9,526 bases of DNA from Bacillota bacterium (GTDB lineage: Bacteria; Bacillota; Clostridia; Oscillospirales; Oscillospiraceae): assembly GCA_029268085.1 (NCBI GenBank), contig JAJUHD010000096.1:1-9526 (forward strand), written 5' to 3'. The notes under the pieces are model-generated. The model had not been told where the DNA came from. It was given only the letters and a program-made list of their open reading frames with translations, and made no database searches. Below, one piece after another: positions 1 to 7,243 of this stretch. Position 1 is the stretch's first letter; every line of letters begins with the position of its first letter. The position numbers and the translations under genes are program-made.

Positions 1-1
1 G

Positions 2-868
2 CTCTATTATAACGAAAACGTGTACCGTACGCCGCACGGCTCGAACGAGTACCGAGAGATTATGCAGGTGGGGCTCGAGTGCCTCGGCGATATTGACCTT
101 TATATGCAGGCTGAGGTAGTGCTGCTTGCCTGCAAAAGCCTACAAAAGCTGGGTGAAGAAAGCCTTATGGTCGTTTCCGACATGGGTTTCGTTTCTGGGC
201 TTCTTGAAAGCTGCGGTCTAAGCCGTTCGCTTGAGGAAAAGATTTTGAAATGCATCGGTCATAAGAATGCGCACGAAATAATGCGCCTTTGTGAAACCTC
301 GAATATTCCCACAGAAACGCGGGACGCACTGATCTCCATCACTTCGCTTTGCGGCGACTTTGCTGAAACGCTCGACAGAGCCGAAGAGCTTGCCAGGAAC
401 GAAAAAATGCGCAGCTCGCTGAAACAGCTCCGCGAGCTTGCGGGCGTGATGTCAACGGAACCTGAAAGCTCACGTCTGAAGCTCGACTTTTCAGTTATAA
501 ACGATCTGTCGTATTACAACGGTTTAATTTTCCAGGGCTTCATTGGTGATGTGCCTACTGCGATCCTTTCCGGCGGCCGCTACGACAACCTTATGGAAAA
601 GCTTGGCAAGAGAACGCAAGCAATCGGGTTTGCCGTCTATACGGATCTGCTCGAGCGCTGCGATACCGAAACGGAACGGTACGATGTTGATGTGCTTCTG
701 ACCTATGATCCCGACGTTGATGTAACAAAGCTCACGGCGGCGGTGAAGATGCTCACTGCGAACGGCACGCGGGTGAGAGTCCAGCAAACGAGATCCGACA
801 GGCTGAGATATAAGCAGCTTTTAAAGCTGGGTGACAGGGGGCTTGAGATCCTTGAAACGAATGATTAA
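2..868 (+). CDS. hisZ: ATP phosphoribosyltransferase regulatory subunit HisZ (5' end missing)
   Basis: HisZ is a catalytically inactive paralogue of histidyl-tRNA synthetase that assembles with short HisG and gives it activity and histidine feedback control. The frame is open from base 2, so the gene enters from the left edge; 288 residues are visible and roughly the first 100 (with class II motif 1) are missing. Visible are the motif 2 region (YRTPHGSNEYREIMQVG, residues 8-24), the HisRS-like DFSVINDLSYYNG stretch (about 162-174), and motif 3 with GGRYDNL (191-197) and AIGFAVYTDLL (207-217). About 60 residues follow that resemble a shortened HisRS anticodon-binding domain, including VLLTYDPDVDVTKL. 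The last 8 bases overlap hisG. A true histidyl-tRNA synthetase is unlikely because the histidine-binding motif is degraded, the C-terminal domain is short, and hisG follows directly. The identification rests on visible motifs and context. Confidence 0.93.
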   Translation, partial: LYYNENVYRTPHGSNEYREIMQVGLECLGDIDLYMQAEVVLLACKSLQKLGEESLMVVSDMGFVSGLLESCGLSRSLEEKILKCIGHKNAHEIMRLCETSNIPTETRDALISITSLCGDFAETLDRAEELARNEKMRSSLKQLRELAGVMSTEPESSRLKLDFSVINDLSYYNGLIFQGFIGDVPTAILSGGRYDNLMEKLGKRTQAIGFAVYTDLLERCDTETERYDVDVLLTYDPDVDVTKLTAAVKMLTANGTRVRVQQTRSDRLRYKQLLKLGDRGLEILETND

Positions 869-1496
869 GGTAGCACTCCCGAAAGGACGCCTCGGCGAGA
901 GCGTTTATAAGATGTTCGACGAAATCGGGCTTGGCTGCCCCGAAAGTCAGGAAAGCAGCCGCAAGCTCGTTTTTGAAAACGAAGAAAAGGGCATATGCTA
1001 TTTTTGGGTAAAGCCCTCGGACGTTGCGATCTATGTTGAGCACGGTGCGGCGGATGTCGGAATCGCAGGCCTCGATATACTGCTTGAGCAGGAACCGGAT
1101 GTTTTTGAGCTGCTTGACCTTGGGCTTGGTAAGTGCAGGATGGTCGTCGCCGGCAAAAAGGGTGCGCTTTCGGGAACGGGCAGAACCCTCCGCGTTGCGA
1201 CAAAATATCCCAACATCGCAAAGAGATATTACGCCGAACAGAGCAGGGAGATTGAAATAATAAAACTCAACGGGTCAATTGAGCTTGCGCCGATTGTGCA
1301 GCTTTCGGATGTGATAGTGGATATCGTCGAAACCGGCAAAACCTTAAGGGAGAACAACCTCGAAGTCCTTGAGGAGATAACCGCAATAAGTGCAAGGCTT
1401 ATCGTGAACAAGGCATCGTTCAGGTTTAAAACATCTGAGATTGAAAAGATGTGCGAGAGCCTGCGTGAACGTATTTTAGGAGATTCCGTTATATGA
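861..1496 (+). CDS. hisG: ATP phosphoribosyltransferase catalytic subunit, short form
   Basis: HisG catalyses the first committed step of histidine synthesis, joining PRPP and ATP to give phosphoribosyl-ATP in the cytoplasm. At 211 residues it is the short form, which lacks the C-terminal regulatory domain of long HisG and needs HisZ, encoded directly upstream. Visible family motifs are the N-terminal KVALPKGRLGES, DVGIAGLDIL (residues 65-74), ATKYPNIAKRYY (113-124), KLNGSIELAPIVQLSD (135-150) and the PRPP-binding ETGKTL (157-162). I chose the ATG at 861 because the protein then begins MIKVALPKGRLGES, as is usual. An in-frame GTG at 831 would add ten residues with no family support. The ATG lies inside the hisZ stop (8-base overlap), suggesting translational coupling. 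Feedback inhibition by histidine through HisZ is known for the family, not shown here. Confidence 0.97.
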   Translation: MIKVALPKGRLGESVYKMFDEIGLGCPESQESSRKLVFENEEKGICYFWVKPSDVAIYVEHGAADVGIAGLDILLEQEPDVFELLDLGLGKCRMVVAGKKGALSGTGRTLRVATKYPNIAKRYYAEQSREIEIIKLNGSIELAPIVQLSDVIVDIVETGKTLRENNLEVLEEITAISARLIVNKASFRFKTSEIEKMCESLRERILGDSVI

Positions 1497-2767
1497 TTAG
1501 GATATATGATACCAATAAAATGTCCATAAAGGATATCCTTCCCAGAGATAATGAAAGGCCGGATGTTTCCGGCGCGGTTTCGGAGATAATTACAAACGTA
1601 CGGACAAGAGGCGATGCCGCGCTTAAGGAATACGGCTTAAGGTTCGACGGGATAGCCCCAATGCCGCTTGAAGTCTCTGAAAACGAACGAAAATCGGCGC
1701 TTTCGGAGGTTGAGCCGGAGTTTATCGAAATACTAAAGGAAGCGGCGGAAAACATCAGAAGCTATCACAGCCGTCAGGTGAGGCCGGGCTATATTATTCA
1801 GGAAAAGGACGGCATCATTCTCGGACAGAAAGTTACGCCTCTAAGAAGCGTCGGCCTATATATTCCCGGCGGTACGGCGAGCTATCCGTCCTCCGTATTG
1901 ATGAACTGCATTCCGGCGAAGCTCGCGGGTGTCGGCCAGATTGTAATGACGACGCCACCGGACAGGGGCGGGAATATAAGCCCGAATATAATCGCCGCGG
2001 CGGAGATTGCCGGAGTTGACCGTATATTCAAATGTGGCGGTGCGCAGGCGGTTGCAGCTCTTGCCTACGGAACGGAGAGCATTCCGAAGGTGGATAAGAT
2101 CGTCGGCCCCGGAAACGCTTATGTAGCGGAGGCAAAGCGGCAGGTTTTTGGGCTTGCGGGTATCGATATGATTGCCGGACCGAGCGAAGTCCTCATTATT
2201 GCGGACGGAAAAAGCGACCCCGTCGTGCTCGCCGCCGATCTGCTTTCACAGGCAGAACATGATAAGCTTGCGACCGCAGTCCTAATTACGGACTCGGAGG
2301 ACCTTGCTGAGAAGGTGGCAGAGCAAATCGAAATACAGCTTAGGAAGCTTCCGCGAGAGGAGATTGCCAGAGCCTCGATCGAAAATAACGGCAAGATAAT
2401 AATTACCCGAAGCATCACGGAAGCTATAGAGATATCAAATGAGATTGCACCCGAGCATCTCGAATTATGCGTAGATGAACCGTTTGATTATCTTGATAGG
2501 ATAACAAACGCTGGTTCGATCTTTCTCGGGCGCAACTGCCCCGAACCGCTAGGCGACTATTTTGCGGGGACGAACCACACGCTTCCGACAGGCGGAACGG
2601 CAAGATTTTCAAGCGCCTTGTCTGTTGACGATTTTGTAAAGAAATCTTCCTATATGTATTATTCTAAGGAAGAGCTGAACGCCGTCGGAGGAAAGATCGC
2701 TTACTTCGCAGAAAAAGAGGGCTTGCATGCGCATGCGGCGAGCGCGACGATAAGGTCAAAAAGATAG
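1493..2767 (+). CDS. hisD: Histidinol dehydrogenase
   Basis: HisD is the last enzyme of the pathway, a zinc-dependent NAD enzyme that oxidises L-histidinol through the aldehyde to L-histidine. The 424-residue length is normal. Family landmarks include PGGTASYPSSVLMN (residues 125-138), CGGAQAVAALAYGT (181-194), the glycine-rich VGPGNAYV (204-211) and DMIAGPSEVL (225-234). By alignment with E. coli HisD from memory, the zinc ligands are Q253, H256 (SQAEHDK), D355 (LGDYFAGTNH) and H414 (EGLHAHAAS), and the catalytic base pair is E321-H322 (APEHLE). All are present. The ATG overlaps the hisG stop as ATGA, and an AGGAG at 1478-1482 sits ten bases upstream. No damage or odd insertion was seen. Confidence 0.98.
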   Translation: MIRIYDTNKMSIKDILPRDNERPDVSGAVSEIITNVRTRGDAALKEYGLRFDGIAPMPLEVSENERKSALSEVEPEFIEILKEAAENIRSYHSRQVRPGYIIQEKDGIILGQKVTPLRSVGLYIPGGTASYPSSVLMNCIPAKLAGVGQIVMTTPPDRGGNISPNIIAAAEIAGVDRIFKCGGAQAVAALAYGTESIPKVDKIVGPGNAYVAEAKRQVFGLAGIDMIAGPSEVLIIADGKSDPVVLAADLLSQAEHDKLATAVLITDSEDLAEKVAEQIEIQLRKLPREEIARASIENNGKIIITRSITEAIEISNEIAPEHLELCVDEPFDYLDRITNAGSIFLGRNCPEPLGDYFAGTNHTLPTGGTARFSSALSVDDFVKKSSYMYYSKEELNAVGGKIAYFAEKEGLHAHAASATIRSKR

Positions 2768-2781
2768 GAGAAGGTGTTTTA

Positions 2782-3834
2782 ATGAGTAAATTCATGAGCG
2801 AGAGGTTTGCTTCGCTCAAGGCCTATGTTCCCGGCGAACAGCCGAGGGATAAAAGCTATATCAAGCTCAACACTAACGAATCGCCGTATCCGCCCGCACC
2901 GCAGGTTATCGAGGCGGTAAACAGCAGAGAAATCGAGGATCTCCGGCTTTACAGTGACCCAGAGTGCAAGCATCTCCGTGAGGCTCTCGCAAAGCAATAC
3001 GATGTGACTCCAAAGAACGTCACAGTGGGCAACGGGTCGGATGAAATACTGTCTTTTGCATTCATGGCATTCTGCAGCAGAGGAGTATCCTATCCGGACA
3101 TTTCTTACGGGTTCTATCCGGTTTTTGCAGACATCCACGGCATACCTAAAAAGGAGATATCCTTACAAGAAGATTTCACGATAAGTGCCGAGGACTACTA
3201 TAACGCAGGGACGGCTGTGGTGATTGCGAATCCTAACGCGCCGACAGGCATATGTCTTTCTGCTGCGGACGTTGAAAAAATCGTAAAATCAAACCCGGAC
3301 AATGTCGTAATGATAGATGAAGCCTATATCGATTTCGGCGGGGAAAGCTGTATTCCGCTTATTTCTAAATACGATAATCTGCTTATAATTCAGACCTATT
3401 CGAAATCCCGCTCTCTTGCGGGAGGGCGACTGGGCTACGCAATCGGCAACGAGGAACTGATAGCTGATCTTGATAAGCTCCGCTACTCGACAAATCCATA
3501 TAACGTCAATCGCCTGACTCTGGCTGCGGGCCAAGCGGCTTTAGAAGGACAGGCGTATTATGATAATAATAATAGAGAAATTATCTGTATTAGAGAATAC
3601 ACAAGCAATATACTGCTTGGACTTGGGTTTTCTATGACCGAATCAAAGGCAAACTTTATTTTTGCCAAGCATCCTAAGCTGAACGGCAAAACGCTCTATA
3701 AGGGGCTTCGGGATCGGGGAATTTTAGTCCGTCACTTTGATAAGCCGCGTATAGAAGACTATGTGCGTATATCAATCGGAACAAGAGAGCAAATGGATAC
3801 ACTTCTGATGACATTAAAGGAGATGCTTGCCTGA
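2782..3834 (+). CDS. hisC: Histidinol-phosphate aminotransferase
   Basis: HisC is a PLP-dependent class I/II (fold type I) aminotransferase that moves an amino group from glutamate to imidazole acetol phosphate, giving L-histidinol phosphate. The 350-residue protein shows the N-terminal KLNTNESPYPP (residues 28-38), GNGSDEIL (83-90), ANPNAPTG (149-156), MIDEAY with D179 and Y182 for the PLP ring, and TYSKSRSLAGGRLGY with K208 as the likely Schiff-base lysine and R216 for phosphate. R329 in DYVRISIG is the expected carboxylate-binding arginine. An AGGAG at 2766-2770 overlaps the hisD stop and serves this ATG. Position in the operon favours the HisC role, although related enzymes can act on aromatic amino acids. 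The 3' half is visibly AT-rich compared with hisA and hisF (see findings). Confidence 0.95.
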   Translation: MSKFMSERFASLKAYVPGEQPRDKSYIKLNTNESPYPPAPQVIEAVNSREIEDLRLYSDPECKHLREALAKQYDVTPKNVTVGNGSDEILSFAFMAFCSRGVSYPDISYGFYPVFADIHGIPKKEISLQEDFTISAEDYYNAGTAVVIANPNAPTGICLSAADVEKIVKSNPDNVVMIDEAYIDFGGESCIPLISKYDNLLIIQTYSKSRSLAGGRLGYAIGNEELIADLDKLRYSTNPYNVNRLTLAAGQAALEGQAYYDNNNREIICIREYTSNILLGLGFSMTESKANFIFAKHPKLNGKTLYKGLRDRGILVRHFDKPRIEDYVRISIGTREQMDTLLMTLKEMLA

Positions 3835-4418
3835 TGCGCAGATTCGAGCTGAACAGAAAGACAAAGGAAACGGACATTGTGCTGTCGCTGTGCCTTGACG
3901 AAGGAGAGATTGAGATTAATACTGGTTGCGGATTTCTTGACCATATGCTGACGCTGTTCGCAAGCCACGGACGCTTTGGGCTTAAGCTCTTTTGTGCTGG
4001 CGACACCCATGTCGATTATCACCATACGACCGAAGACGTCGGAATATGTCTTGGAGCTGCTTTTGCAGGCGCTTTGGGTGATAAGTCAGGAATTATCCGA
4101 TACGGAGATATCATACTCCCCATGGACGAAGCGCTTATACTTTGCGCAGCTGATATTTCGGGGCGTCCGTATCTGGCATATGAGGTTATTCCTCCGACCG
4201 AAAAAGTTGGGGATTTCGATACCGAGCTTGTGAAGGAGTTCCTGTTTGGACTTGTCCGCTCGGCAGGAATAACGCTGCATGTCCGGCAGCTTTCAGGCAA
4301 TAATTCGCACCACATAATAGAGGGCGTGTTCAAAGCGCTGGGAAGGACATTGAGGCAGGCCTGTGCAGTTGATCCGTCGCTCTGCGGGGCGGTGCCATCG
4401 ACAAAAGGAGTCTTGTGA
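3834..4418 (+). CDS. hisB: Imidazoleglycerol-phosphate dehydratase (monofunctional)
   Basis: HisB dehydrates imidazole glycerol phosphate to imidazole acetol phosphate at a di-manganese site. The protein has 194 residues, the normal length for the monofunctional dehydratase; there is no N-terminal HAD phosphatase domain of the E. coli type. The metal-binding signature is intact: GCGFLDHML (residues 31-39, H37), DYHHTTEDVG (61-70, with H63, H64 and E67), NNSHHIIEGVFKALG (156-170, with H159, H160 and E163), and the C-terminal PSTKGVL close. Its ATG shares one base with the hisC stop (TGATG), with an AGGAG about eleven bases upstream. Because the phosphatase domain is absent, the histidinol-phosphate phosphatase step must come from another locus. 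Confidence 0.97.
   Translation: MRRFELNRKTKETDIVLSLCLDEGEIEINTGCGFLDHMLTLFASHGRFGLKLFCAGDTHVDYHHTTEDVGICLGAAFAGALGDKSGIIRYGDIILPMDEALILCAADISGRPYLAYEVIPPTEKVGDFDTELVKEFLFGLVRSAGITLHVRQLSGNNSHHIIEGVFKALGRTLRQACAVDPSLCGAVPSTKGVL
4403..4410 (+). promoter_or_regulatory. Ribosome binding site deciding the hisH start
   Basis: AAAAGGAG lies seven bases before the ATG at 4418 but only four before the alternative in-frame GTG at 4415. The spacing favours the ATG, which also forms a TGATG junction with the hisB stop, the same layout as at hisC/hisB. Confidence 0.75.
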
Positions 4419-5038
4419 TGACAGTAATAGTTGATTACGGCGTCGGCAACCTGTTTTCGCTCAAAAGCTCGCTGACCTGTATCGGCGTGGAATCAATTAT
4501 CAGCGGCAAGCCTGAAATGATAAGAAAAGCCGACAGGATCATCCTTCCCGGTGTCGGCGCATTTACGGACGCGAGAGAGAAGCTCAGCGTTAACGGCATA
4601 GACGAAGTTTTGATAAACGAAGCTCAAAAAGGAAAGCCGCTTATGGGCATTTGCCTAGGAATGCAGATGCTCTTCGACAGAAGCTATGAATACGGCGTGA
4701 CCGAGGGACTTGGGCTGATTCCTGGAGAAGTCAGACATATTGCAAATGTTATCCCTATGGGATATAAAGTGCCGCATATCGGATGGAATTCTCTCTTAAT
4801 GAGTGACAGCGGGAAACGTTCGGCGGTGTTCAAATATATTACTGAGGGCGACTATGTATATTTTGTACACTCGTATTCAGGAATGGAATGTGATGAAAAT
4901 ATAATTGCAGAAGCGGATTACGGTGCGCTTCTAACCGCGGCGGTCGCGAAAGACAATGTTTACGGTATGCAGTTTCACCCGGAAAAAAGCGGCGAAGTCG
5001 GACTTAAAATTTTGAAAGCTTTCTGCGAGCTCAGTTAG
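4418..5038 (+). CDS. hisH: Imidazole glycerol phosphate synthase, glutaminase subunit HisH
   Basis: HisH is a class I (triad) glutamine amidotransferase. It hydrolyses glutamine and passes ammonia through HisF to the cyclase site. From the ATG the protein has 206 residues, the usual length. It starts VIVDYGVGNLFSL, has LPGVGAF (residues 43-49), the nucleophile elbow GICLGMQ with C79, and the triad partners H187 and E189 in QFHPEKSG. The oxyanion-strand region is PGVGAF, as in the family. The start is the ATG at 4418; a GTG one codon earlier is possible and would add one residue. The gene is separated from hisA by 21 bases and from its partner hisF by hisA, a common order. Confidence 0.97.
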   Translation: MTVIVDYGVGNLFSLKSSLTCIGVESIISGKPEMIRKADRIILPGVGAFTDAREKLSVNGIDEVLINEAQKGKPLMGICLGMQMLFDRSYEYGVTEGLGLIPGEVRHIANVIPMGYKVPHIGWNSLLMSDSGKRSAVFKYITEGDYVYFVHSYSGMECDENIIAEADYGALLTAAVAKDNVYGMQFHPEKSGEVGLKILKAFCELS

Positions 5039-5049
5039 AAATATTCAGT

Positions 5050-5054
5050 GGAGG
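5050..5054 (+). promoter_or_regulatory. Ribosome binding site deciding the hisA start
   Basis: GGAGG ends five bases before the ATG at 5060. An in-frame GTG at 5048 overlaps this site and would add four residues (MEAA) not typical of HisA, so the ATG is preferred. Confidence 0.75.
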
Positions 5055-5059
5055 CAGCT

Positions 5060-5791
5060 ATGGATATATACCCGGCAATTGACCTTCGCGGCGGCAAGGC
5101 GGTCCGCCTCCTGCGCGGAGACTATGACAAGATGACTGTCTACAGCGACAAGCCTGCGGAGGTTGCATGCATTTTCAGAAGCGCAGGAGCGGAATACCTG
5201 CACCTTGTAGACCTTGACGGGGCGAAGAACGGCGATACAGTGAACTATGACGTTATATGCAGGATCGTAGAGGACAGCGGGCTGAAGGTTGAGGTAGGCG
5301 GCGGGATTAGAAATATCCGTACGGTTGAGCGATACATTGACATTGGTGTCCTGCGTGTAATTATCGGCACAGCGGCGGTGACAGATCCCGGCTTCCTGCG
5401 CGAGGCTGTCGGGCGCTTCGGCGAAAAGATAGCAGTTGCGGTGGACATCAGAGACGGAATAGTTGCGACGCACGGCTGGACGCAGCCGAGCTCTGAGAAC
5501 TGCGAGGGCTTCTGCCGGAAGCTCCAGGACCTTGGCGTAAAAACGGTGATTTGCACGGATATTTCAAAGGACGGCGCGATGCAGGGCGTTAATGAAGAAC
5601 TTTATCAGACGCTAATAGAACGCTTTTCGATGGACATCATCGCTTCGGGAGGCGTCAGCTCGATATATGACCTTCTGAAGCTCTCGGAAACAGGCGTGCG
5701 CGGCGCTATCCTCGGGAAATCGATATATACCGGCAGCATTGACCTTGCCAATGCGATAAACGTCATGAAAAAGGCGGGATGCGGATGCTGA
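5060..5791 (+). CDS. hisA: ProFAR isomerase HisA
   Basis: HisA is a (beta/alpha)8 barrel isomerase that converts ProFAR to PRFAR by an Amadori rearrangement in the cytoplasm. The 243-residue protein begins MDIYPAIDLRGGKAVRL, with the catalytic Asp at D8. The second acid is D129 in VAVDIRDG, and T166 in CTDISKDG matches the conserved threonine of T. maritima HisA. Phosphate-binding segments VGGGIRN (residues 79-85), IIGTAAV (101-107), ASGGVSS (195-201) and AILGKSIYTG (216-225) show the half-barrel repeat shared with HisF. The specific histidine-pathway form is supported by the operon; it lacks any sign of being the bifunctional PriA of actinobacteria, though this cannot be excluded by eye. The last 7 bases overlap hisF. 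Confidence 0.97.
   Translation: MDIYPAIDLRGGKAVRLLRGDYDKMTVYSDKPAEVACIFRSAGAEYLHLVDLDGAKNGDTVNYDVICRIVEDSGLKVEVGGGIRNIRTVERYIDIGVLRVIIGTAAVTDPGFLREAVGRFGEKIAVAVDIRDGIVATHGWTQPSSENCEGFCRKLQDLGVKTVICTDISKDGAMQGVNEELYQTLIERFSMDIIASGGVSSIYDLLKLSETGVRGAILGKSIYTGSIDLANAINVMKKAGCGC
5771..5777 (+). promoter_or_regulatory. Ribosome binding site deciding the hisF start
   Basis: AAGGCGG lies within the hisA 3' end, seven bases before the ATG at 5785. The other in-frame ATG, at 5779, would be one base from it, which is too close. This supports a HisF that starts MLTKRIIPCLDV. The match to consensus is imperfect, so coupling to hisA translation probably helps. Confidence 0.6.
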
Positions 5792-6543
5792 CTAAGAGAA
5801 TTATCCCGTGTCTGGACGTCAGAGACGGGCGTGTAGTCAAGGGCGTAAACTTTGAAGGTCTTAACGATGTTTCCTCGCCCGTCGAGCTTGGCAGGTACTA
5901 CAGTGAAAGCGGCGCGGACGAGCTGGTGTTTTACGATATAACGGCATCGGCGGAAGGAAGGAGCCTTTTCGCGGACGCTCTGCGAAGGGTTGCGGAGCAG
6001 ATATTCATTCCGCTGACCGTGGGCGGCGCTATAAACACTGTCGAGGACTTTGACCGTGTGCTGAAATGCGGCGCGGACAAGGTGAGCGTGAACTCAGGCG
6101 CGATACGCGACCCCGATCTCATCTACCGCGCGGCGAAGAAATACGGCGATCAGTGTGTTGTGCTCTCCGCGGACGTAAAACGCGTCGGCGGGCGTTTCAC
6201 AGTCTTTGCTAAGGGCGGGCGCGAGAACACCGGCATGGACGCCATTGAATGGATAAAAAACGGCGTGAGCCGCGGCGCGGGCGAAATCGTTCTTAACAGT
6301 ATAGACACTGACGGGGTCAAGGGCGGTTTCGATATTGAGATGCTTGAGGCGGTCTGCGAGGCTGTTTCGGTACCTGTGATTGCTTCGGGCGGCGCGGGAA
6401 GTATTCAGGATTTCATCACGCTTTTTAAAACTCTTCCGGGAGTGGACGCAGGGCTTGCCGCCTCGATCTTCCATTTCGGAGAGGTGAAGATATCCGACCT
6501 TAAAGCGGAGCTGTACAAAAACGGCATATCCGTTAGAATTTGA
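5785..6543 (+). CDS. hisF: Imidazole glycerol phosphate synthase, cyclase subunit HisF
   Basis: HisF is the cyclase barrel of IGP synthase. With ammonia from HisH it turns PRFAR into imidazole glycerol phosphate and AICAR, the latter feeding purine synthesis. The 252-residue protein starts MLTKRIIPCLDVRDGRVVKG, with catalytic D11; the second catalytic acid is D130 in LSADVKR, and D176 in NSIDTDGVKGG is the conserved third. Phosphate-binding loops are KVSVNSGAI (residues 99-107) and ASGGAGS (200-206). A small oddity is VGGAINTVEDF (79-89): the loop usually reads VGGGI, so residue 82 is Ala rather than Gly. The start at 5785 was chosen over ATG 5779 from family length and ribosome binding site spacing. 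hisIE follows after 16 bases. Confidence 0.97.
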   Translation: MLTKRIIPCLDVRDGRVVKGVNFEGLNDVSSPVELGRYYSESGADELVFYDITASAEGRSLFADALRRVAEQIFIPLTVGGAINTVEDFDRVLKCGADKVSVNSGAIRDPDLIYRAAKKYGDQCVVLSADVKRVGGRFTVFAKGGRENTGMDAIEWIKNGVSRGAGEIVLNSIDTDGVKGGFDIEMLEAVCEAVSVPVIASGGAGSIQDFITLFKTLPGVDAGLAASIFHFGEVKISDLKAELYKNGISVRI

Positions 6544-6559
6544 TTACAGGAGAACAGAA

Positions 6560-7207
6560 ATGCTGAATATCGACGAACTGAAATATGACGAAAAGGGCCT
6601 CATCCCCGCGATTGTCGTAGACTGCTATACAAAGAAGGTGCTGACCCTTGCCTATATGAACCGCGAAAGCCTCGAGATTTCTATAAGGGAGGGCAGAACC
6701 TGCTTCTGGTCGCGCTCACGTCAGGAGCTATGGCGGAAAGGCGAGACAAGCGGCAACATTCAGAAAATCGTTGACATCACTGCCGACTGTGACCGAGATG
6801 CGCTTGTCGTACAGGTGAAAAAGGCGGGACCTGCCTGCCATCTTGGAAACGACAGCTGTTTTGCCGACAAGGTTTTCGAAAGCGAAACTTATCAGGATTT
6901 CTCGCTTGACAGCCTCTATGAGCTTATAAAGGGCCGCAAGACGGAAGGTAAAGAGGGCAGCTACACGACATATCTTTTTGAAAAGGGTATGGACAAGATA
7001 CTTAAAAAAGTCGGCGAGGAGAGCACGGAGGTCATAATCGCGGCAAAGGGCGGCGATAGCAAGGAGGCCATCTACGAGGTCGCCGATCTCGTATACCATG
7101 TGATGGTGATGATGGTCGAGATGGGGATAAAGAATGAGGACATTATTAAAGAGCTTGCCTCGAGGCATGTAATCGATAAAAAGGTCAAACAGGAAAAGAT
7201 GGTATAA
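6560..7207 (+). CDS. hisIE: Bifunctional phosphoribosyl-AMP cyclohydrolase / phosphoribosyl-ATP pyrophosphatase
   Basis: This fused enzyme catalyses steps two and three of the pathway: the C-terminal HisE domain removes pyrophosphate from PR-ATP, and the N-terminal HisI domain opens the adenine ring of PR-AMP to give ProFAR. In 215 residues, HisI covers about 1-110 and shows LAYMN (30-34), FWSRSRQELWRKGETSGN (49-66), and the likely zinc cysteines C77 (ADCD), C93 (PACHLG) and C100 (SCF). HisE covers about 115-215 and shows the MazG-like helices with KVGEESTEVIIAAK (150-163) and YEVADLVYHVMVMM (172-185), whose acidic residues bind magnesium. AGGAG at 6548-6552 sits seven bases before the ATG. 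It is the last gene of the operon; its TAA lies inside the A-tract of the terminator. Confidence 0.97.
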   Translation: MLNIDELKYDEKGLIPAIVVDCYTKKVLTLAYMNRESLEISIREGRTCFWSRSRQELWRKGETSGNIQKIVDITADCDRDALVVQVKKAGPACHLGNDSCFADKVFESETYQDFSLDSLYELIKGRKTEGKEGSYTTYLFEKGMDKILKKVGEESTEVIIAAKGGDSKEAIYEVADLVYHVMVMMVEMGIKNEDIIKELASRHVIDKKVKQEKMV

Positions 7208-7242
7208 AAAAGGCCGCAACCTTACGGGTTGCGGCCTTTTTT
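7206..7242. terminator. Strong bidirectional terminator between hisIE and the acetyltransferase gene
   Basis: A perfect 16-bp stem pairs 7206-7221 with 7227-7242 around the five-base loop TTACG. The GC-rich core GGCCGCAACC is flanked by six A on the left and six T on the right, so it has a U-tract in both directions. It overlaps the hisIE stop codon and ends one base before the stop of the convergent acetyltransferase gene, so it should end both transcripts. Confidence 0.95.
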
Positions 7243-7243
7243 G

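Noticed and set aside
1..60. T-box or histidine attenuator controlling the operon
   Set aside because: Expected for his operons in this group, but the 5' end of hisZ and everything upstream are outside the window, so nothing can be seen.
831..860. GTG start extending hisG by ten residues
   Set aside because: The added residues MTGGLRSLKR are not part of the family N-terminus, and the ATG at 861 gives the usual start.
865..1221. 118-codon - strand frame antisense to hisG
   Set aside because: Arg/Pro/Cys-rich composition typical of an out-of-frame reading of a gene with this codon use; HisG motifs are continuous on the + strand.
4415..4417. GTG start for hisH one codon before the chosen ATG
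   Set aside because: It would sit only four bases after the ribosome binding site; the ATG has better spacing. The difference is a single residue.
6728..7219. 163-codon - strand frame antisense to hisIE
   Set aside because: It covers clear HisI/HisE motifs in the + frame and starts inside the terminator; no independent motif or ribosome binding site.
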